Counted from the stretch's first letter, positions 8,009 to 16,294 are shown. The stretch: 42,642 nt of DNA from DATGZH01 sp035297265 (GCA_035297265.1 DATGZH010000044.1:1-42642), one strand, 5' to 3'. The notes: a model not told the origin generated them from the letters alone. Program-made: numbers and translations.

Positions 8009-8685
8009 TGGCCACCCGGGTCGGCGTCGTCGTCTTCCCCGGGACCAACTGCGAGCACGACGTGGCCGCGGCGGCCGCCTCGCTCGGGGCCGAGGTCGAG
8101 CTCCTCTGGCACGGGCGCGCCGACCTGGCGGGCGTCGACGCCGTCGTGCTGCCCGGCGGCTTCGCCCACGGCGACTACCTCCGCCCCGGGGCCCTCGCCC
8201 GCTTCTCGCCGGTGATGACGGCCGTGGCCCGCTTCGCCGAAGCCGGCGGGCCGGTCGTGGGCATCTGCAACGGCTTCCAGGTCCTGACCGAGGCCGGCCT
8301 CTTACCCGGGGCCCTCCAGAAGAACCGGCACCTCCGCTTCCTCTGCACGACGGTCGACGTGCGGGTGACCTCCACCCGCTCGGTGCTGACCGCCGGGTGC
8401 GACCCGGGCCGGGTGCTCCGCCTGCCCATCAACCACTTCGTCGGGAGCTACGTCTGCGACGACGCCACGCTGGCCGAGCTGCAGGCCGAGGACCGGGTGG
8501 TGCTGCGCTACGTCGACAACCCGAACGGGTCGGTCGACGACGTCGCCGGTATCGCCAACGCCGCTGGCAACGTCGTCGGCCTCATGCCGCACCCCGAGCG
8601 GGCCTCGGCCGAGCTCCTCGGCTCGACCGACGGCCTCGTGCTCCTGCGGTCGCTCCTCGTGTCGGCGGCCGCGCCCGTCGGCTGA
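8008..8685 (+). CDS. purQ: FGAM synthase glutaminase subunit PurQ
   Basis: Class I glutamine amidotransferase subunit that releases ammonia for FGAM synthesis. 225 residues: N-terminal GVVVFPGTNCEHD, the nucleophile elbow VVGICNGFQ with Cys87, and the catalytic pair His195/Glu197 in GLMPHPERA. ATG at 8008 shares its first base with the purS stop. In most bacteria purL follows directly; here purL starts only at 12343, after 3.66 kb of unrelated genes. Confidence 0.97.
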   Translation: MATRVGVVVFPGTNCEHDVAAAAASLGAEVELLWHGRADLAGVDAVVLPGGFAHGDYLRPGALARFSPVMTAVARFAEAGGPVVGICNGFQVLTEAGLLPGALQKNRHLRFLCTTVDVRVTSTRSVLTAGCDPGRVLRLPINHFVGSYVCDDATLAELQAEDRVVLRYVDNPNGSVDDVAGIANAAGNVVGLMPHPERASAELLGSTDGLVLLRSLLVSAAAPVG

Positions 8686-8694
8686 CGGGTCGAC

Positions 8695-9120
8695 TCAGCC
8701 CCGGGTGCGGGGCACCCCGGCCTTCTGGAGCACCGACGCACTCACGCCAGCGGCGCGCCACGTGCTGTAGCTGATGCCCTTGCGCTCGCCGTAGTGCTTG
8801 GCCACCTTCACGAAGTCCTTCTCCAGACCCGAGAGGTCGGCGACGTCGCCGGTCCGTTCGAGCTCTTCGGTCAGGTCCTTCTTCTCCTGCAGCAGGTGCA
8901 GGCGGGTGAGGGGATCGGCCTCGGCCAGCTCGGCGTCGATCGTGGTGAGCTTGCGCTCGATCGACGCTTTCGTCCGCCGGCGTCCCCGGCGGGGCCGACT
9001 GGACTCGAGGGCTTCGAGATAGCGGCGGACGACGAGGCCCTCCTCACGTCCTTTGGCCAGAGCCGCCTTGTGCTCGGCGCTCATGCCCCGGCGGGCGGTG
9101 CGGTTCTTACTGCTCGGCAT
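8695..9120 (-). CDS. Conserved basic hypothetical protein (actinobacterial type)
   Basis: 141 residues, no signal peptide or membrane segment. A strongly basic N-terminus (SSKNRTARRGMSAEHKAALAKGREEG) is followed by a basic RPRRGRRRTKAS stretch, an acidic/leucine-rich helical middle (about 55-95, possible coiled coil) and a C-terminal part with VKVAKHYGERKGISYSTWR, reminiscent of small DNA- or nucleoid-associated proteins. I recall related proteins of unknown function in many actinobacteria but cannot assign a role. ATG at 9120 is preceded by GGAGATGAGGA. It is convergent with purQ (9 bp apart). Confidence 0.75.
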   Translation of the reverse strand: MPSSKNRTARRGMSAEHKAALAKGREEGLVVRRYLEALESSRPRRGRRRTKASIERKLTTIDAELAEADPLTRLHLLQEKKDLTEELERTGDVADLSGLEKDFVKVAKHYGERKGISYSTWRAAGVSASVLQKAGVPRTRG

Positions 9121-9540
9121 GCGTCCTCATCTCCGTCAGGTTGTGCGGGGCGCGACCTCCGAAACAGAACGGTCGCGGTCCGCGGGATTGTCGGCTCCGG
9201 GGCCGGCGGTCTCGGGATAGGGGCCGGCGCTGGGCGACGAGGTTAGCCGGTTAGACCGCGGCCCGTCGGGCCCGTGACGCACCCGTTTTGCCGCGGCCTC
9301 CCCTCCGGCGATTGCAGCATTTCGGACCCGGATCGGCGCGGCGATAGGCCGGGTCGGGGAGGCCACGGCCGTTCGGTGACCCCCGACCTCGCGGCCCAAC
9401 CCGCCTCTCAGCTGGTCTGACGAGTCCCGGCGACCGAGCCCCGGTCCGGCGCCTCGTCCGCCGTGAGCGTCCCCAGTCAACGCGGGGTGCGCCGATGGTG
9501 GCCCGCCGGACCGGGAACATCTCGGCCAATGCAAACAGTC
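9121..9540. other. Intergenic region without recognisable gene
   Basis: 420 bp between the start of the basic hypothetical gene and the TetR remnant. Frames here are short or show only GC-rich shadow composition. It should hold the promoter of the minus-strand gene, but I see no clear -35/-10 pair, operator or RNA structure. Confidence 0.5.
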
Positions 9541-10143
9541 CTACCGCGGGACTTTCCACGGCGCATTCGAGATGACGAGGGTCCGGTGGCCCGCTCGGGC
9601 CAGTGGGGCTATGTGGCCACGACCGTGGCCGACATCGCCCGGTAGGCAGGTGTCGCCCTGCAGTCGGTGTACAAGGTCGGCCACAGCAGAGCCGACCTCC
9701 TGCACCAGGTGAGAGACGTGGCGATCGCCGGCGACGACGAACAGTTGATGCTGCTCGACCGGCCCGAATACATGGCCATCGGCGCCGAGACCGACCCCGA
9801 GGGCCAAGTCGAGATGTTGGCGGCGTTGGTGGTCACGACGATGGAGCGCCTGGCGCCGGCGTGGGTGACTCATCGCGAGGCGGCCGCGGTCGACGCCGAG
9901 GCGGCCGCCGATCTCCTGACCGCTCATCAGAACCGACAGCACACCTTCACCGGCGTCGTTGGCGCCATTCCCGAGTGTCTCCTGCGTCACTCACCTGAAG
10001 AGCGTGCGGCGACCGCGTGGGCGATCGCCAGCCCCGAGGTCGACCTCCTCCTGCGCTCGGTCTTGGCATGGGACACCGACCGGTACGCCGAGTGGCTGCG
10101 TACGGCACCGGCGGAGCTTCTCCTGCGGCCATCTGCCGGATGA
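9541..10143 (+). pseudogene. TetR-family regulator, disrupted by an in-frame amber codon
   Basis: The frame reads a TetR helix-turn-helix, GYVATTVADIAR, then TAG at 9643-9645, then AGVALQSVYKVGHSRADLL and a C-terminal ligand domain to TGA 10141-10143 in the same frame. Family members have Glu or another residue at the stop position, so a single GAG-to-TAG change explains it. The downstream part (LLHQVRDVAIAGDDEQ, then EMLAALVVTTMERLAPAW) fits a group of TetR regulators with that C-terminal domain. The segment before GYVATT is poorly conserved and lacks a clear start, so the N-terminus may also have decayed. A restart at 9667 would lack the recognition helix. The function as a DNA-binding regulator is probably lost. 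Confidence 0.7.
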
Positions 10144-10449
10144 TCTGTTCAGCTTCGAAGGCCACGTTCGTCCAAGGGCGACGTCCGATCGCCGCGACGT
10201 CGGCGAAGGGGCGCATGGGGTGGCCCTCGCCGAGCCCGTCCCCCGATTCGCCGCTACCGGGGCCCAGCTGACCCCCAGACTCGCGGCCGTTCGGTTTCGA
10301 AGCAGTTGCCGTCGGGGCGCCGATCTGTCACGATCCCTCCCGCAGCGCGAACCCGCCCAAGGAATCGGTGGCAACGGTGCCGCCTCCTTGGCGCCGCCAC
10401 TCGCTTTGCCGGGTCACCCCGACCCGCCACCGAAGGAGGAGGACGACTG
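10144..10449. other. Intergenic region upstream of the secreted protein gene
   Basis: 306 bp with no supported gene. It must contain the promoter of the following gene; I see no strong -35/-10 match. The only clear signal is the AGGAGGAGG ribosome-binding sequence ending about 10 nt before the ATG at 10450. Confidence 0.5.
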
Positions 10450-11676
10450 ATGCAACCACTGAAGTGTCTCCGTGCGGGCTCGCGGACGGCGCATTGGGTG
10501 CGGAGCGGGGCAGCCGCTTCGCTGGTGGCCGTGGCCGGACTGGTGGCCTTGTCCGGGAGCTCGGCCCCAGCGGGGGCGGCGACGCCCAGCGTCAACTTGA
10601 CGAACACGGGTCCGGCGCACGTGGCGACGATCACGGCCAACCACATCGGGAGCACCGCGGTGCTGCCATACAAGGACGCGCCGAGCCGGGCCACGCTGGC
10701 TGTCCTGGCCTCCAAGTCCAAGACCCTGAAGATGTGGAACGGCTCGGTGGTCGCCGGCCAGGACGGCAACACCTACGACTTCACGATGCTCGGGAACAGC
10801 CCGACCTCGGGTACGCCCAAGGCCACGCTCAAGACGATGATTATCCCGGTGGTCGTCACGTTCACCAACACGGGCGACGTCTACGACCCCACGACGCCGA
10901 ACACGGCGTGCGGTCAGACCCAGAGCGCCGAGGCCGGCCTGCTCAATGGACCGGACTTCGCCAAGGCCCAGTACTCCCCCGGTGGGACGAACGTGGGCCT
11001 GACCCAGTACACCGACGCGCAGATGCGTGAGGAGTTCTGGAACAAGGCCGGCTTCAACCCGAAGTACCACGTGCTGCTCAAAGGGAAGGTGCCGACCGCC
11101 GTCGACGTCACGGCCACCGGGTACCCGGAGTACCTCCCCGGTACCTGCAACGAGCTCGGTGAGATCGACATCAACGCCTGGGACGGCTTGCTCCAGGGGA
11201 CGCTGATCCCGGAGTTGAAGTCGTTCGGGGTGAAGTCGACCACCTTCCCGATCTTCGAGGTCTCGAACGTCGTCTTCTACGAGGGCAGTAGCTGCTGCAT
11301 CCTTGGCTACCACTCGGCCTTCAACGACCCGAACCCCCAGATCTACTCCACCTCGGACTGGGACACGAGCAACGACTTCACGAACGCCTCGGACAACGCG
11401 GTGGCCAGCCACGAGATCGCCGAGGCGACGAACGACCCCTTCGGGACCAACGCCACGCCGGCCTGGGGCAACACCGGCCAGGTCGTTGGCTGTCAGAACA
11501 ACCTCGAGGTGGGCGACCCGCTCACGGGGACCGTCTTCACGGAGAACATCGGCGGCGTGAACTACACGCTCCAGGAGCTGGCCTACTTCGGATGGTTCTA
11601 CGACGACAACATCGGCGTGAACGGGTGGTACTCGACCCAGCACACGTTCACGACGGGCGCGGCGCTCTGCACGTGA
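10450..11676 (+). CDS. Secreted protein with HEIAE metalloprotease-like motif
   Basis: 408 residues. A long basic, then hydrophobic signal sequence (about residues 1-43, ending SSAPAGA-AT) predicts secretion. The mature part is Asn/Thr-rich, typical of extracellular proteins, with four to six Cys (154, 233, 282, 283, 348, 407) that could form disulfides. ASHEIAEATNDPFG at 319-332 resembles both a HExxE-type zinc site and the SHE-AE--TDP segment of EXORDIUM/phosphate-induced proteins (PHI-1 family); which applies is unclear. An upstream extension of the frame to 10306 is rejected because AGGAGGAGG ends 10 nt before ATG 10450 and the signal peptide then starts properly. A hairpin at 11717-11744 follows the stop, so it is probably monocistronic. 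Confidence 0.85.
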   Translation: MQPLKCLRAGSRTAHWVRSGAAASLVAVAGLVALSGSSAPAGAATPSVNLTNTGPAHVATITANHIGSTAVLPYKDAPSRATLAVLASKSKTLKMWNGSVVAGQDGNTYDFTMLGNSPTSGTPKATLKTMIIPVVVTFTNTGDVYDPTTPNTACGQTQSAEAGLLNGPDFAKAQYSPGGTNVGLTQYTDAQMREEFWNKAGFNPKYHVLLKGKVPTAVDVTATGYPEYLPGTCNELGEIDINAWDGLLQGTLIPELKSFGVKSTTFPIFEVSNVVFYEGSSCCILGYHSAFNDPNPQIYSTSDWDTSNDFTNASDNAVASHEIAEATNDPFGTNATPAWGNTGQVVGCQNNLEVGDPLTGTVFTENIGGVNYTLQELAYFGWFYDDNIGVNGWYSTQHTFTTGAALCT

Positions 11677-11716
11677 GCTGAACCGCCGACCGACGTCGTC
11701 GGTACGGGATGTGAAC

Positions 11717-11744
11717 GGGGCCCCCGGCGTTCGCCGGGGGCCCC
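11717..11744 (+). terminator. Strong hairpin after the secreted protein gene
   Basis: GGGGCCCCCGGCG and its exact reverse complement CGCCGGGGGCCCC are separated by TT, a 13-bp perfect GC stem 40 bp after the stop codon. There is no U-tract, which is common for actinobacterial terminators. Confidence 0.75.
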
Positions 11745-11817
11745 GCCGTTCCCGGTGCCGAGGGACGGGCGGTGTCGCTCAGCAGCCGGGCCGGCGGCGC
11801 CGTAGGTTGGTCGAGCG

Positions 11818-12294
11818 ATGGCCGCCCCCACGACGGACCGGCGGAGCGCCTCCTACCCGCAGGCGACCGAGGGCGGCCGTCGGGTCATGGCGGTGCTGGC
11901 CCTCGTCGTGGCGGCGGTCGTGGCCGGCTACTGGTTGGCCTGGTGGCTCGACCGGGGTCTCGTGGCGGTCGAGCACCGGCCGGTCTACGTCCAGTTCGAG
12001 GACGCCTTCGTCCTGGCCGACGCCTGGCTCGTCTTCTGCCTGGTCGCCTCGGCCTTCACCCTCTGGACCAGACGCCCGACCGCGCTCCTGTGGCTCCTCG
12101 CCGGGGGCGGCGCCGGCCTCTACCTCTTCGGCATGGACGACCTCTACGACCTCCAGCACGGGATCTGGGGCAAAGGCGGCAACGGCCTCCTCGAGCTGGC
12201 CATCAACGTGACAACGTTCGTCCTCTCGGTCGCCTTCCTCCGCTGGGCGTGGCGACGGCGTCGCTCGCTGCTCGAGGGACCGACCCCGGCCTGA
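11818..12294 (+). CDS. Small polytopic membrane protein of unknown function
   Basis: 158 residues with about four hydrophobic spans (near 24-44, 66-83, 87-104 and 124-143) and an Arg-rich C-terminus (RWAWRRRRS), suggesting a cytoplasmic C-tail. A loop with GMDDLYDLQHGIW sits between spans 3 and 4. I do not recognise the family. ATG 11818 has no Shine-Dalgarno; TAGGTT 9 nt upstream might be a -10. purL follows 48 bp downstream but seems to have its own promoter. Confidence 0.75.
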   Translation: MAAPTTDRRSASYPQATEGGRRVMAVLALVVAAVVAGYWLAWWLDRGLVAVEHRPVYVQFEDAFVLADAWLVFCLVASAFTLWTRRPTALLWLLAGGGAGLYLFGMDDLYDLQHGIWGKGGNGLLELAINVTTFVLSVAFLRWAWRRRRSLLEGPTPA

Positions 12295-12330
12295 CCGACG
12301 CCCGGGTCCGGACCCACCGCGGCCCCCCGC

Positions 12331-12336
12331 TACCGT
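12331..12336 (+). promoter_or_regulatory. Candidate -10 element of a leaderless purL promoter
   Basis: TACCGT ends 6 nt before the purL ATG at 12343 and no ribosome-binding sequence is present. That spacing puts the transcription start at or next to the ATG. The -35 region is not recognisable, so the call rests on spacing and on the same pattern at other genes here. Confidence 0.35.
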
Positions 12337-12342
12337 GTCGCC

Positions 12343-14610
12343 ATGGACGTCGAGGACCCCGGGAGCGAGCCGCTCCACCGGGCCCTCGGCCTCACCGACG
12401 ACGAGCGCGACCGCATCGAGGAGGTGCTCGGCCGGGCACCCAACCACCTCGAGCTGGCGCTCTACGCGGTCATGTGGAGCGAGCACTGCTCCTACAAGTC
12501 CTCCCGGCTGCACCTGCGCCGGCTCCCGACGGAAGGGGCGCGGGTCCTCGTCGGTCCCGGCGAGAACGCCGGGGTGATCGACGCCGGGGACGGCATCGCG
12601 GTGGCGCTGCGCATCGAGAGCCACAACCACCCCTCGGCCATCGAGCCCTACCAGGGGGCGGCGACCGGCGTCGGCGGGATTCTCCGGGACATCTTCACGA
12701 TGGGGGCGCGCCCGCTCGCCGTGCTCGACCCGCTCTTCTTCGGCCCGCCCGACGATGCCCGCCAGCGCTGGCTCCTGGAGGGCGTGGTGTCGGGGATCTC
12801 GGGCTACGGCAACTCGGTCGGGGTGCCGACCGTGGGCGGTGAGCTCACGTTCGACCCCTGCTACGCCGAGAACCCGCTCGTGAACGTGCTCTGCCTCGGC
12901 GCCCTCCCCGTCGACCGCCTCGTGCTCGGCCGGGCGAGCGGACCCGGCAACCTGGCGGTGCTGCTCGGCGCCACGACGGGACGCGACGGCATCGGTGGCG
13001 TGAGCGTGCTGGCCTCGGCCGGCTTTGCCGGGGGCGACGCCGGGCCCGACGACGACGCCAAGCGGCCGAGCGTCCAGGTCGGCGACCCCTTCGAGGAGAA
13101 GCGGCTCATCGAGGCCTGCCTCGACCTCCTCGACGCCGGTCTCGTGCTCGGCATCCAGGACCTCGGGGGCGCCGGCCTCGCCTGCGCCACGAGCGAGACG
13201 GCGGCCCGGGGGAAGGTGGGCATGGACGTCGACGTGTCGGCCGTGCCCCGCCGCGAGGAGGGCATGGCGCCGTGGGAGGTGATGACGAGCGAGAGCCAGG
13301 AGCGCATGCTCGCCATCGTCACCCCCGAGGCCTGGCCCGAGGTCGCCGCGGTGTGCGAGCGCTGGGAGGTCCGGGCGACGGTCGTCGGCCGGGTGACTGC
13401 GCCCGTCGGGGGGGCGGCCGGTCCGGTGGGCAGGCTGCGCGTGCGCGACGGGGTCGACGGCCCGGTCCTGGCCGACGTGCCGGCGGCCTCGCTCGCCGAC
13501 GAGGCGCCGCTCTACGACCGGCCCATGGCCCGGCCCCGGCCCCGCCCGGCCGACGAGGACCCTGACAACGTGCCTCTCCCGGCCGACCTCGGACCCGATC
13601 TGCTGGCGCTCGTGGGCGGGGCCCGCTGGGTCTACCGCCAGTACGACCACCAGCTGTTCTTGAACACCGTCGAGGGCCCGGGCGGCGACGCCGCCCTCCT
13701 ACGGCTCGGCGGCCCCGGTCTCCCGCCCAGCCGGCGCGGGATGGCCGTCACCACCGACACCAACCCCCGCTGGTGTGCCATCGACCCGCGGGCTGGCACC
13801 GCCCTCACGCTCGCCGAGTCGCTGGCCAACCTGGCCTGTGTCGGGGCCCGGGCGGTCGCCGTCGTCAACTGCCTCAACTTCGGCAACCCCGAGCACCCCG
13901 AGGTCATGTGGCAGCTGTCGGAGGCGGTCGACGGCCTGGCCGAGGCCTGCCGGGCCTTCGGTCTGCCCGTCGTCGGCGGGAACGTGAGCCTCTACAACGA
14001 GAGCGGCGGGCGCGACATCGACCCCACCCCGGTGCTGGGCGTGCTCGGGCTCGTCGACGAGCTCGAGCGACCGCCCCCCGGGGTGCGCCTCGTGCCCGGG
14101 ACGTCGGTGGTGCTCCTCCAGCCGCGGGGCCCGTCGTCGGGCACCCTCTCGGGCAGCCGGTTCGCGGTGGAGCGGCTCGGTCGGCGGGGCGGCACCCTCC
14201 CGGGGCTCGACGTCGTGGGCCACGCCGCGGTGTGCGAGTTCGTGGCCGGCCTCGTGGCCGAGGAGGTGGCCGGTGGCGACGGGCTCCTGCAGGGCGTCCA
14301 CGACGTCTCGGGCGGCGGCCTCGGCGGGGCCCTGGCCGAGATGGCCGCCCGGTCAGGCACCGGGGCGCGCCTCGAGGCGCTCGGCGATCCGGCCGAGCTC
14401 TTCTGCGAGGCCCCCGGGTACTTCGTAGCGGTCACGACCCGACCCGAGGAACTGGTCGTCCGGGCCAGCCAGGCCGGGGCCTTCGGGCGGATCCTCGGTG
14501 CGGCGGGCGGGGACCGGCTCGTGATCGAGGGCCTGGTCGACCTGTCCGTCGCCGACCTGGTCGACGCCGAGGAGGGTGCACTGCCGCGCCGTCTCGGCGA
14601 GGCCGTCTGA
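12343..14610 (+). CDS. purL: FGAM synthase large subunit PurL (small, PurS-dependent type)
   Basis: ATP-dependent conversion of FGAR to FGAM using ammonia channelled from PurQ through PurS. The 755-residue length is that of the small PurL rather than the ~1,300-residue single-chain enzyme. Visible: APNHLELALYAVMWSEHCSYKSS near the N-terminus, ESHNHPSAIEPYQGAATGVGGI for nucleotide/Mg binding, SGYGNSVGVPTVGGE, and the repeated half with NCLNFGNPE, VVGGNVSLYNE and HDVSGGGLGGALAEMA. It is intact but separated from purQ by 3.66 kb, and a 60-bp repeat begins 6 bp after its stop. Confidence 0.97.
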   Translation: MDVEDPGSEPLHRALGLTDDERDRIEEVLGRAPNHLELALYAVMWSEHCSYKSSRLHLRRLPTEGARVLVGPGENAGVIDAGDGIAVALRIESHNHPSAIEPYQGAATGVGGILRDIFTMGARPLAVLDPLFFGPPDDARQRWLLEGVVSGISGYGNSVGVPTVGGELTFDPCYAENPLVNVLCLGALPVDRLVLGRASGPGNLAVLLGATTGRDGIGGVSVLASAGFAGGDAGPDDDAKRPSVQVGDPFEEKRLIEACLDLLDAGLVLGIQDLGGAGLACATSETAARGKVGMDVDVSAVPRREEGMAPWEVMTSESQERMLAIVTPEAWPEVAAVCERWEVRATVVGRVTAPVGGAAGPVGRLRVRDGVDGPVLADVPAASLADEAPLYDRPMARPRPRPADEDPDNVPLPADLGPDLLALVGGARWVYRQYDHQLFLNTVEGPGGDAALLRLGGPGLPPSRRGMAVTTDTNPRWCAIDPRAGTALTLAESLANLACVGARAVAVVNCLNFGNPEHPEVMWQLSEAVDGLAEACRAFGLPVVGGNVSLYNESGGRDIDPTPVLGVLGLVDELERPPPGVRLVPGTSVVLLQPRGPSSGTLSGSRFAVERLGRRGGTLPGLDVVGHAAVCEFVAGLVAEEVAGGDGLLQGVHDVSGGGLGGALAEMAARSGTGARLEALGDPAELFCEAPGYFVAVTTRPEELVVRASQAGAFGRILGAAGGDRLVIEGLVDLSVADLVDAEEGALPRRLGEAV

Positions 14611-14616
14611 TGAAGA

Positions 14617-14676
14617 GCGCGAGTCCACCGGATCGACGCCGGTCCCGAGCACTGGGAAGTTCCTGGTCAACAGGCT
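14617..14676 (+). repeat. 60-bp direct repeat, copy A
   Basis: Matches 15977-16036 at 56 of 60 positions in the same orientation. It starts 6 bp after the purL stop and lies just before the truncated BrkB fragment. It contains ACCGG-ATCGACG-CCGGT, a 5-bp stem with a 7-nt loop resembling a tRNA T-arm (loop consensus TTCGANN, here with A first), so it may derive from a tRNA 3' end or attachment site; no complete tRNA can be built from it. Confidence 0.75.
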
Positions 14677-14709
14677 GCAGCCGCCCATAGCCGAACATTC
14701 AGCCCACCG

Positions 14710-14946
14710 GTGTTTGTGGCCGTGGGCATGGTCGTCCTTCATAGGCTCACCACGTATTGGATCGGCCATCTCGTAGCTGGGAAGTCTCACACTTATGGAG
14801 CCGTGGGAATCGCTCTAGCCACGTTGTTCTGGGTGTACATCCTCGGTCGAATCATCGTCGGGTCGGCTGGGCTCAACGCCACGTTGTTTCACCGTAGCGA
14901 AGCGCGTCTCAGTTCCATCCGACGTGATTCCGATGGATCGCTATGA
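14710..14946 (+). pseudogene. C-terminal fragment of a YihY/BrkB-family membrane protein
   Basis: About 75 residues match only the last part of the six-span BrkB/YihY proteins: FVAVGMVVLHRLTTYWIGHL, then YGAVGIALATLFWVYILGR and IIVGSAGLNATLF. The first four or five membrane spans are missing and the fragment begins next to repeat A, so the gene was truncated at or near that junction. No start signal is evident. Confidence 0.65.
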
Positions 14947-15215
14947 CCAGAGTGACGTTGTCCCGAGCTGCCGCAACATCGGCCACGACCTGACCAGGCG
15001 CGACCTTCTCGGACAGTCCGACGGCCAGGATGCCCAGTCCGGTGCCCAGGCCAAATCACTCGCGTCTCTCGGCAGTCGTCGGCGGGCGTCCAGCGTGGTC
15101 TCCAGGATCTCCTCACCCAGTGGCTCGTTGCCGATGACCTGAGCGACCGGGAGATCAGCAGGCCCCGGTAACTCGACATTTCGCGACCAGCCGGCGAGGA
15201 GCGTCACCCGCTCGC
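14944..15215 (-). pseudogene. Decayed methyltransferase-like sequence in two frames
   Basis: On the minus strand one frame reads RVTLLAGWSRNVELPGPADL and then VIGNEPLGEEILETTLDARR (15065-15215), similar in style to the catalytic segment of arginine methyltransferase-like proteins. A different frame reads GLGTGLGILAVGLSEKVAPG (near 14985-15055), which looks like SAM-binding motif I of a class I methyltransferase. No single frame spans both and there is no start, so I read this as remnants of one or two genes downstream of the GAP gene. The similarity is from memory of the motifs only. Confidence 0.35.
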
Positions 15216-15221
15216 CGACCG

Positions 15222-15875
15222 TCAGGTGACCAGCAGGTACACGCTCTTGCCGACCAACCAAAGTCCAAGTCCGAGCGACACAACGATGATGACCTGGTCG
15301 GTATGGGTGTCGATCCACAACCGTAGGCTGCTGAGCATGGCCTGGCCCTGATCGGGGCGGAACCCGACATAGAGCTCCATCACGATGTACACCGCGGTTG
15401 CGATCAGGCAGAAGCCAATGATCGCCAGGTAGGTCTCCCAGGACGCCAGCTTGGCCGCTGTGACTGTGGCCACACCGGCCGCCACAAGGCCCCAGGGCTG
15501 TGTCAGAGGAGCGAGACCCATCGCGTACCAGGGTGACATGGTGTCGATGCCTGTCTGCCATTTGGGGGTCTTCTTGGGGGGCTTCGGCTGGCCCAGCTTC
15601 CGCCAGTGGCGAACCCCGATCGCGACGAGCACCACCCCGATGGCGATTTTCACCGCCAGGGCTGCCAGCGACGGCGCCGTATTGGGCTGTGGGGGCTTGT
15701 TGCCCGTCGCCAGAATGGTGACGGCCACCACCACAGCAAGAGAGAGGAGCCAACCGAAGATGAAGGCGGCCCCCTTCCTCGTTCCGTTCTTGGAGGCCAG
15801 GATGAGGATGAACGCCGTCAGGGGGATGGGTTCGAGGGTGATCGCCAGTCCGATGAGCAGGAGATCAAGGACCAT
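15222..15875 (-). CDS. GAP/Sap-family (LysE-like) membrane protein
   Basis: 217 residues, six likely membrane spans, with the N-terminal LITLEPIPL-type stretch (here LAITLEPIPLTAFILILAS) and a central basic loop KLGQPKPPKKTPKWQ. This fits the family of mycobacterial sulfolipid- and glycopeptidolipid-addressing proteins (Sap/GAP), which help move surface lipids across the membrane; no lipid-synthesis genes are nearby, so the substrate is unknown. ATG 15875 is preceded by GGGGTGGAG. It is the only intact gene between the two 60-bp repeats. Confidence 0.75.
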   Translation of the reverse strand: MVLDLLLIGLAITLEPIPLTAFILILASKNGTRKGAAFIFGWLLSLAVVVAVTILATGNKPPQPNTAPSLAALAVKIAIGVVLVAIGVRHWRKLGQPKPPKKTPKWQTGIDTMSPWYAMGLAPLTQPWGLVAAGVATVTAAKLASWETYLAIIGFCLIATAVYIVMELYVGFRPDQGQAMLSSLRLWIDTHTDQVIIVVSLGLGLWLVGKSVYLLVT

Positions 15876-15976
15876 GGATCTCCACCCCTACCTCGATGCC
15901 TCGGCCGGCCACTCCTGGTGCAGGTCGCTTTGCACCTGATTAGACACCCGGCTCCGACGCGCTCTGCCGCCCAAAA

Positions 15977-16036
15977 GCGCGAGGCCACCGGATCGACGTC
16001 GGTCCCGACCACTGAGAAGTTCCTGGTCAACAGGCT
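15977..16036 (+). repeat. 60-bp direct repeat, copy B
   Basis: Differs from copy A (14617-14676) at four positions. It lies 70 bp from the broken 3' end of the sulfatase fragment. Together the copies enclose 1.3 kb with one intact gene and two remnants. Confidence 0.75.
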
Positions 16037-16105
16037 CCGGCTGCGCAACACCGAGCGTCCAGCTCACGGCCTGATTCTAAAACGTCCCGTCGGTCTGGGA
16101 GAAAC

Positions 16106-16294
16106 GTGCAGCGAGGGGTACTGACCGGTGAGCAGCGTCGCCCGGCTGGCGACGCACGCCGTCGACCCCACGTAGTGACGGTGGAACGCCGATGCCCCAT
16201 CACGAATCGACTCCCGGGCCGTCAGCTGCTCCTTTCGGAATCGCATCACTTCCTCGGTCTCGTAGGGCGGTGGATAGCGCTCCTCGTCGGTCAT
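16106..16294 (-). pseudogene. N-terminal fragment of a sulfatase
   Basis: About 63 residues from ATG 16294 match the start of arylsulfatase-type proteins: PPPYETEEVMRFRKEQLTAR, then HRHYVGSTACVASR and ATLLTGQYPSLH. The Cys in CVASR is where formylglycine would form, but the usual Pro of CxPxR is Ala. Similarity ends after QYPSLH, and a frame of 13 unrelated codons leads to a stop, so over 80 percent of the gene is lost. It begins 7 bp after the cyclase gene ends, as if once part of the same operon. Confidence 0.65.

Noticed and set aside
14617..14676. Complete tRNA gene in the 60-bp repeat
   Set aside because: Only a T-arm-like element is present; no anticodon, D-arm or acceptor stem can be paired, and the T-loop has A instead of the first T.
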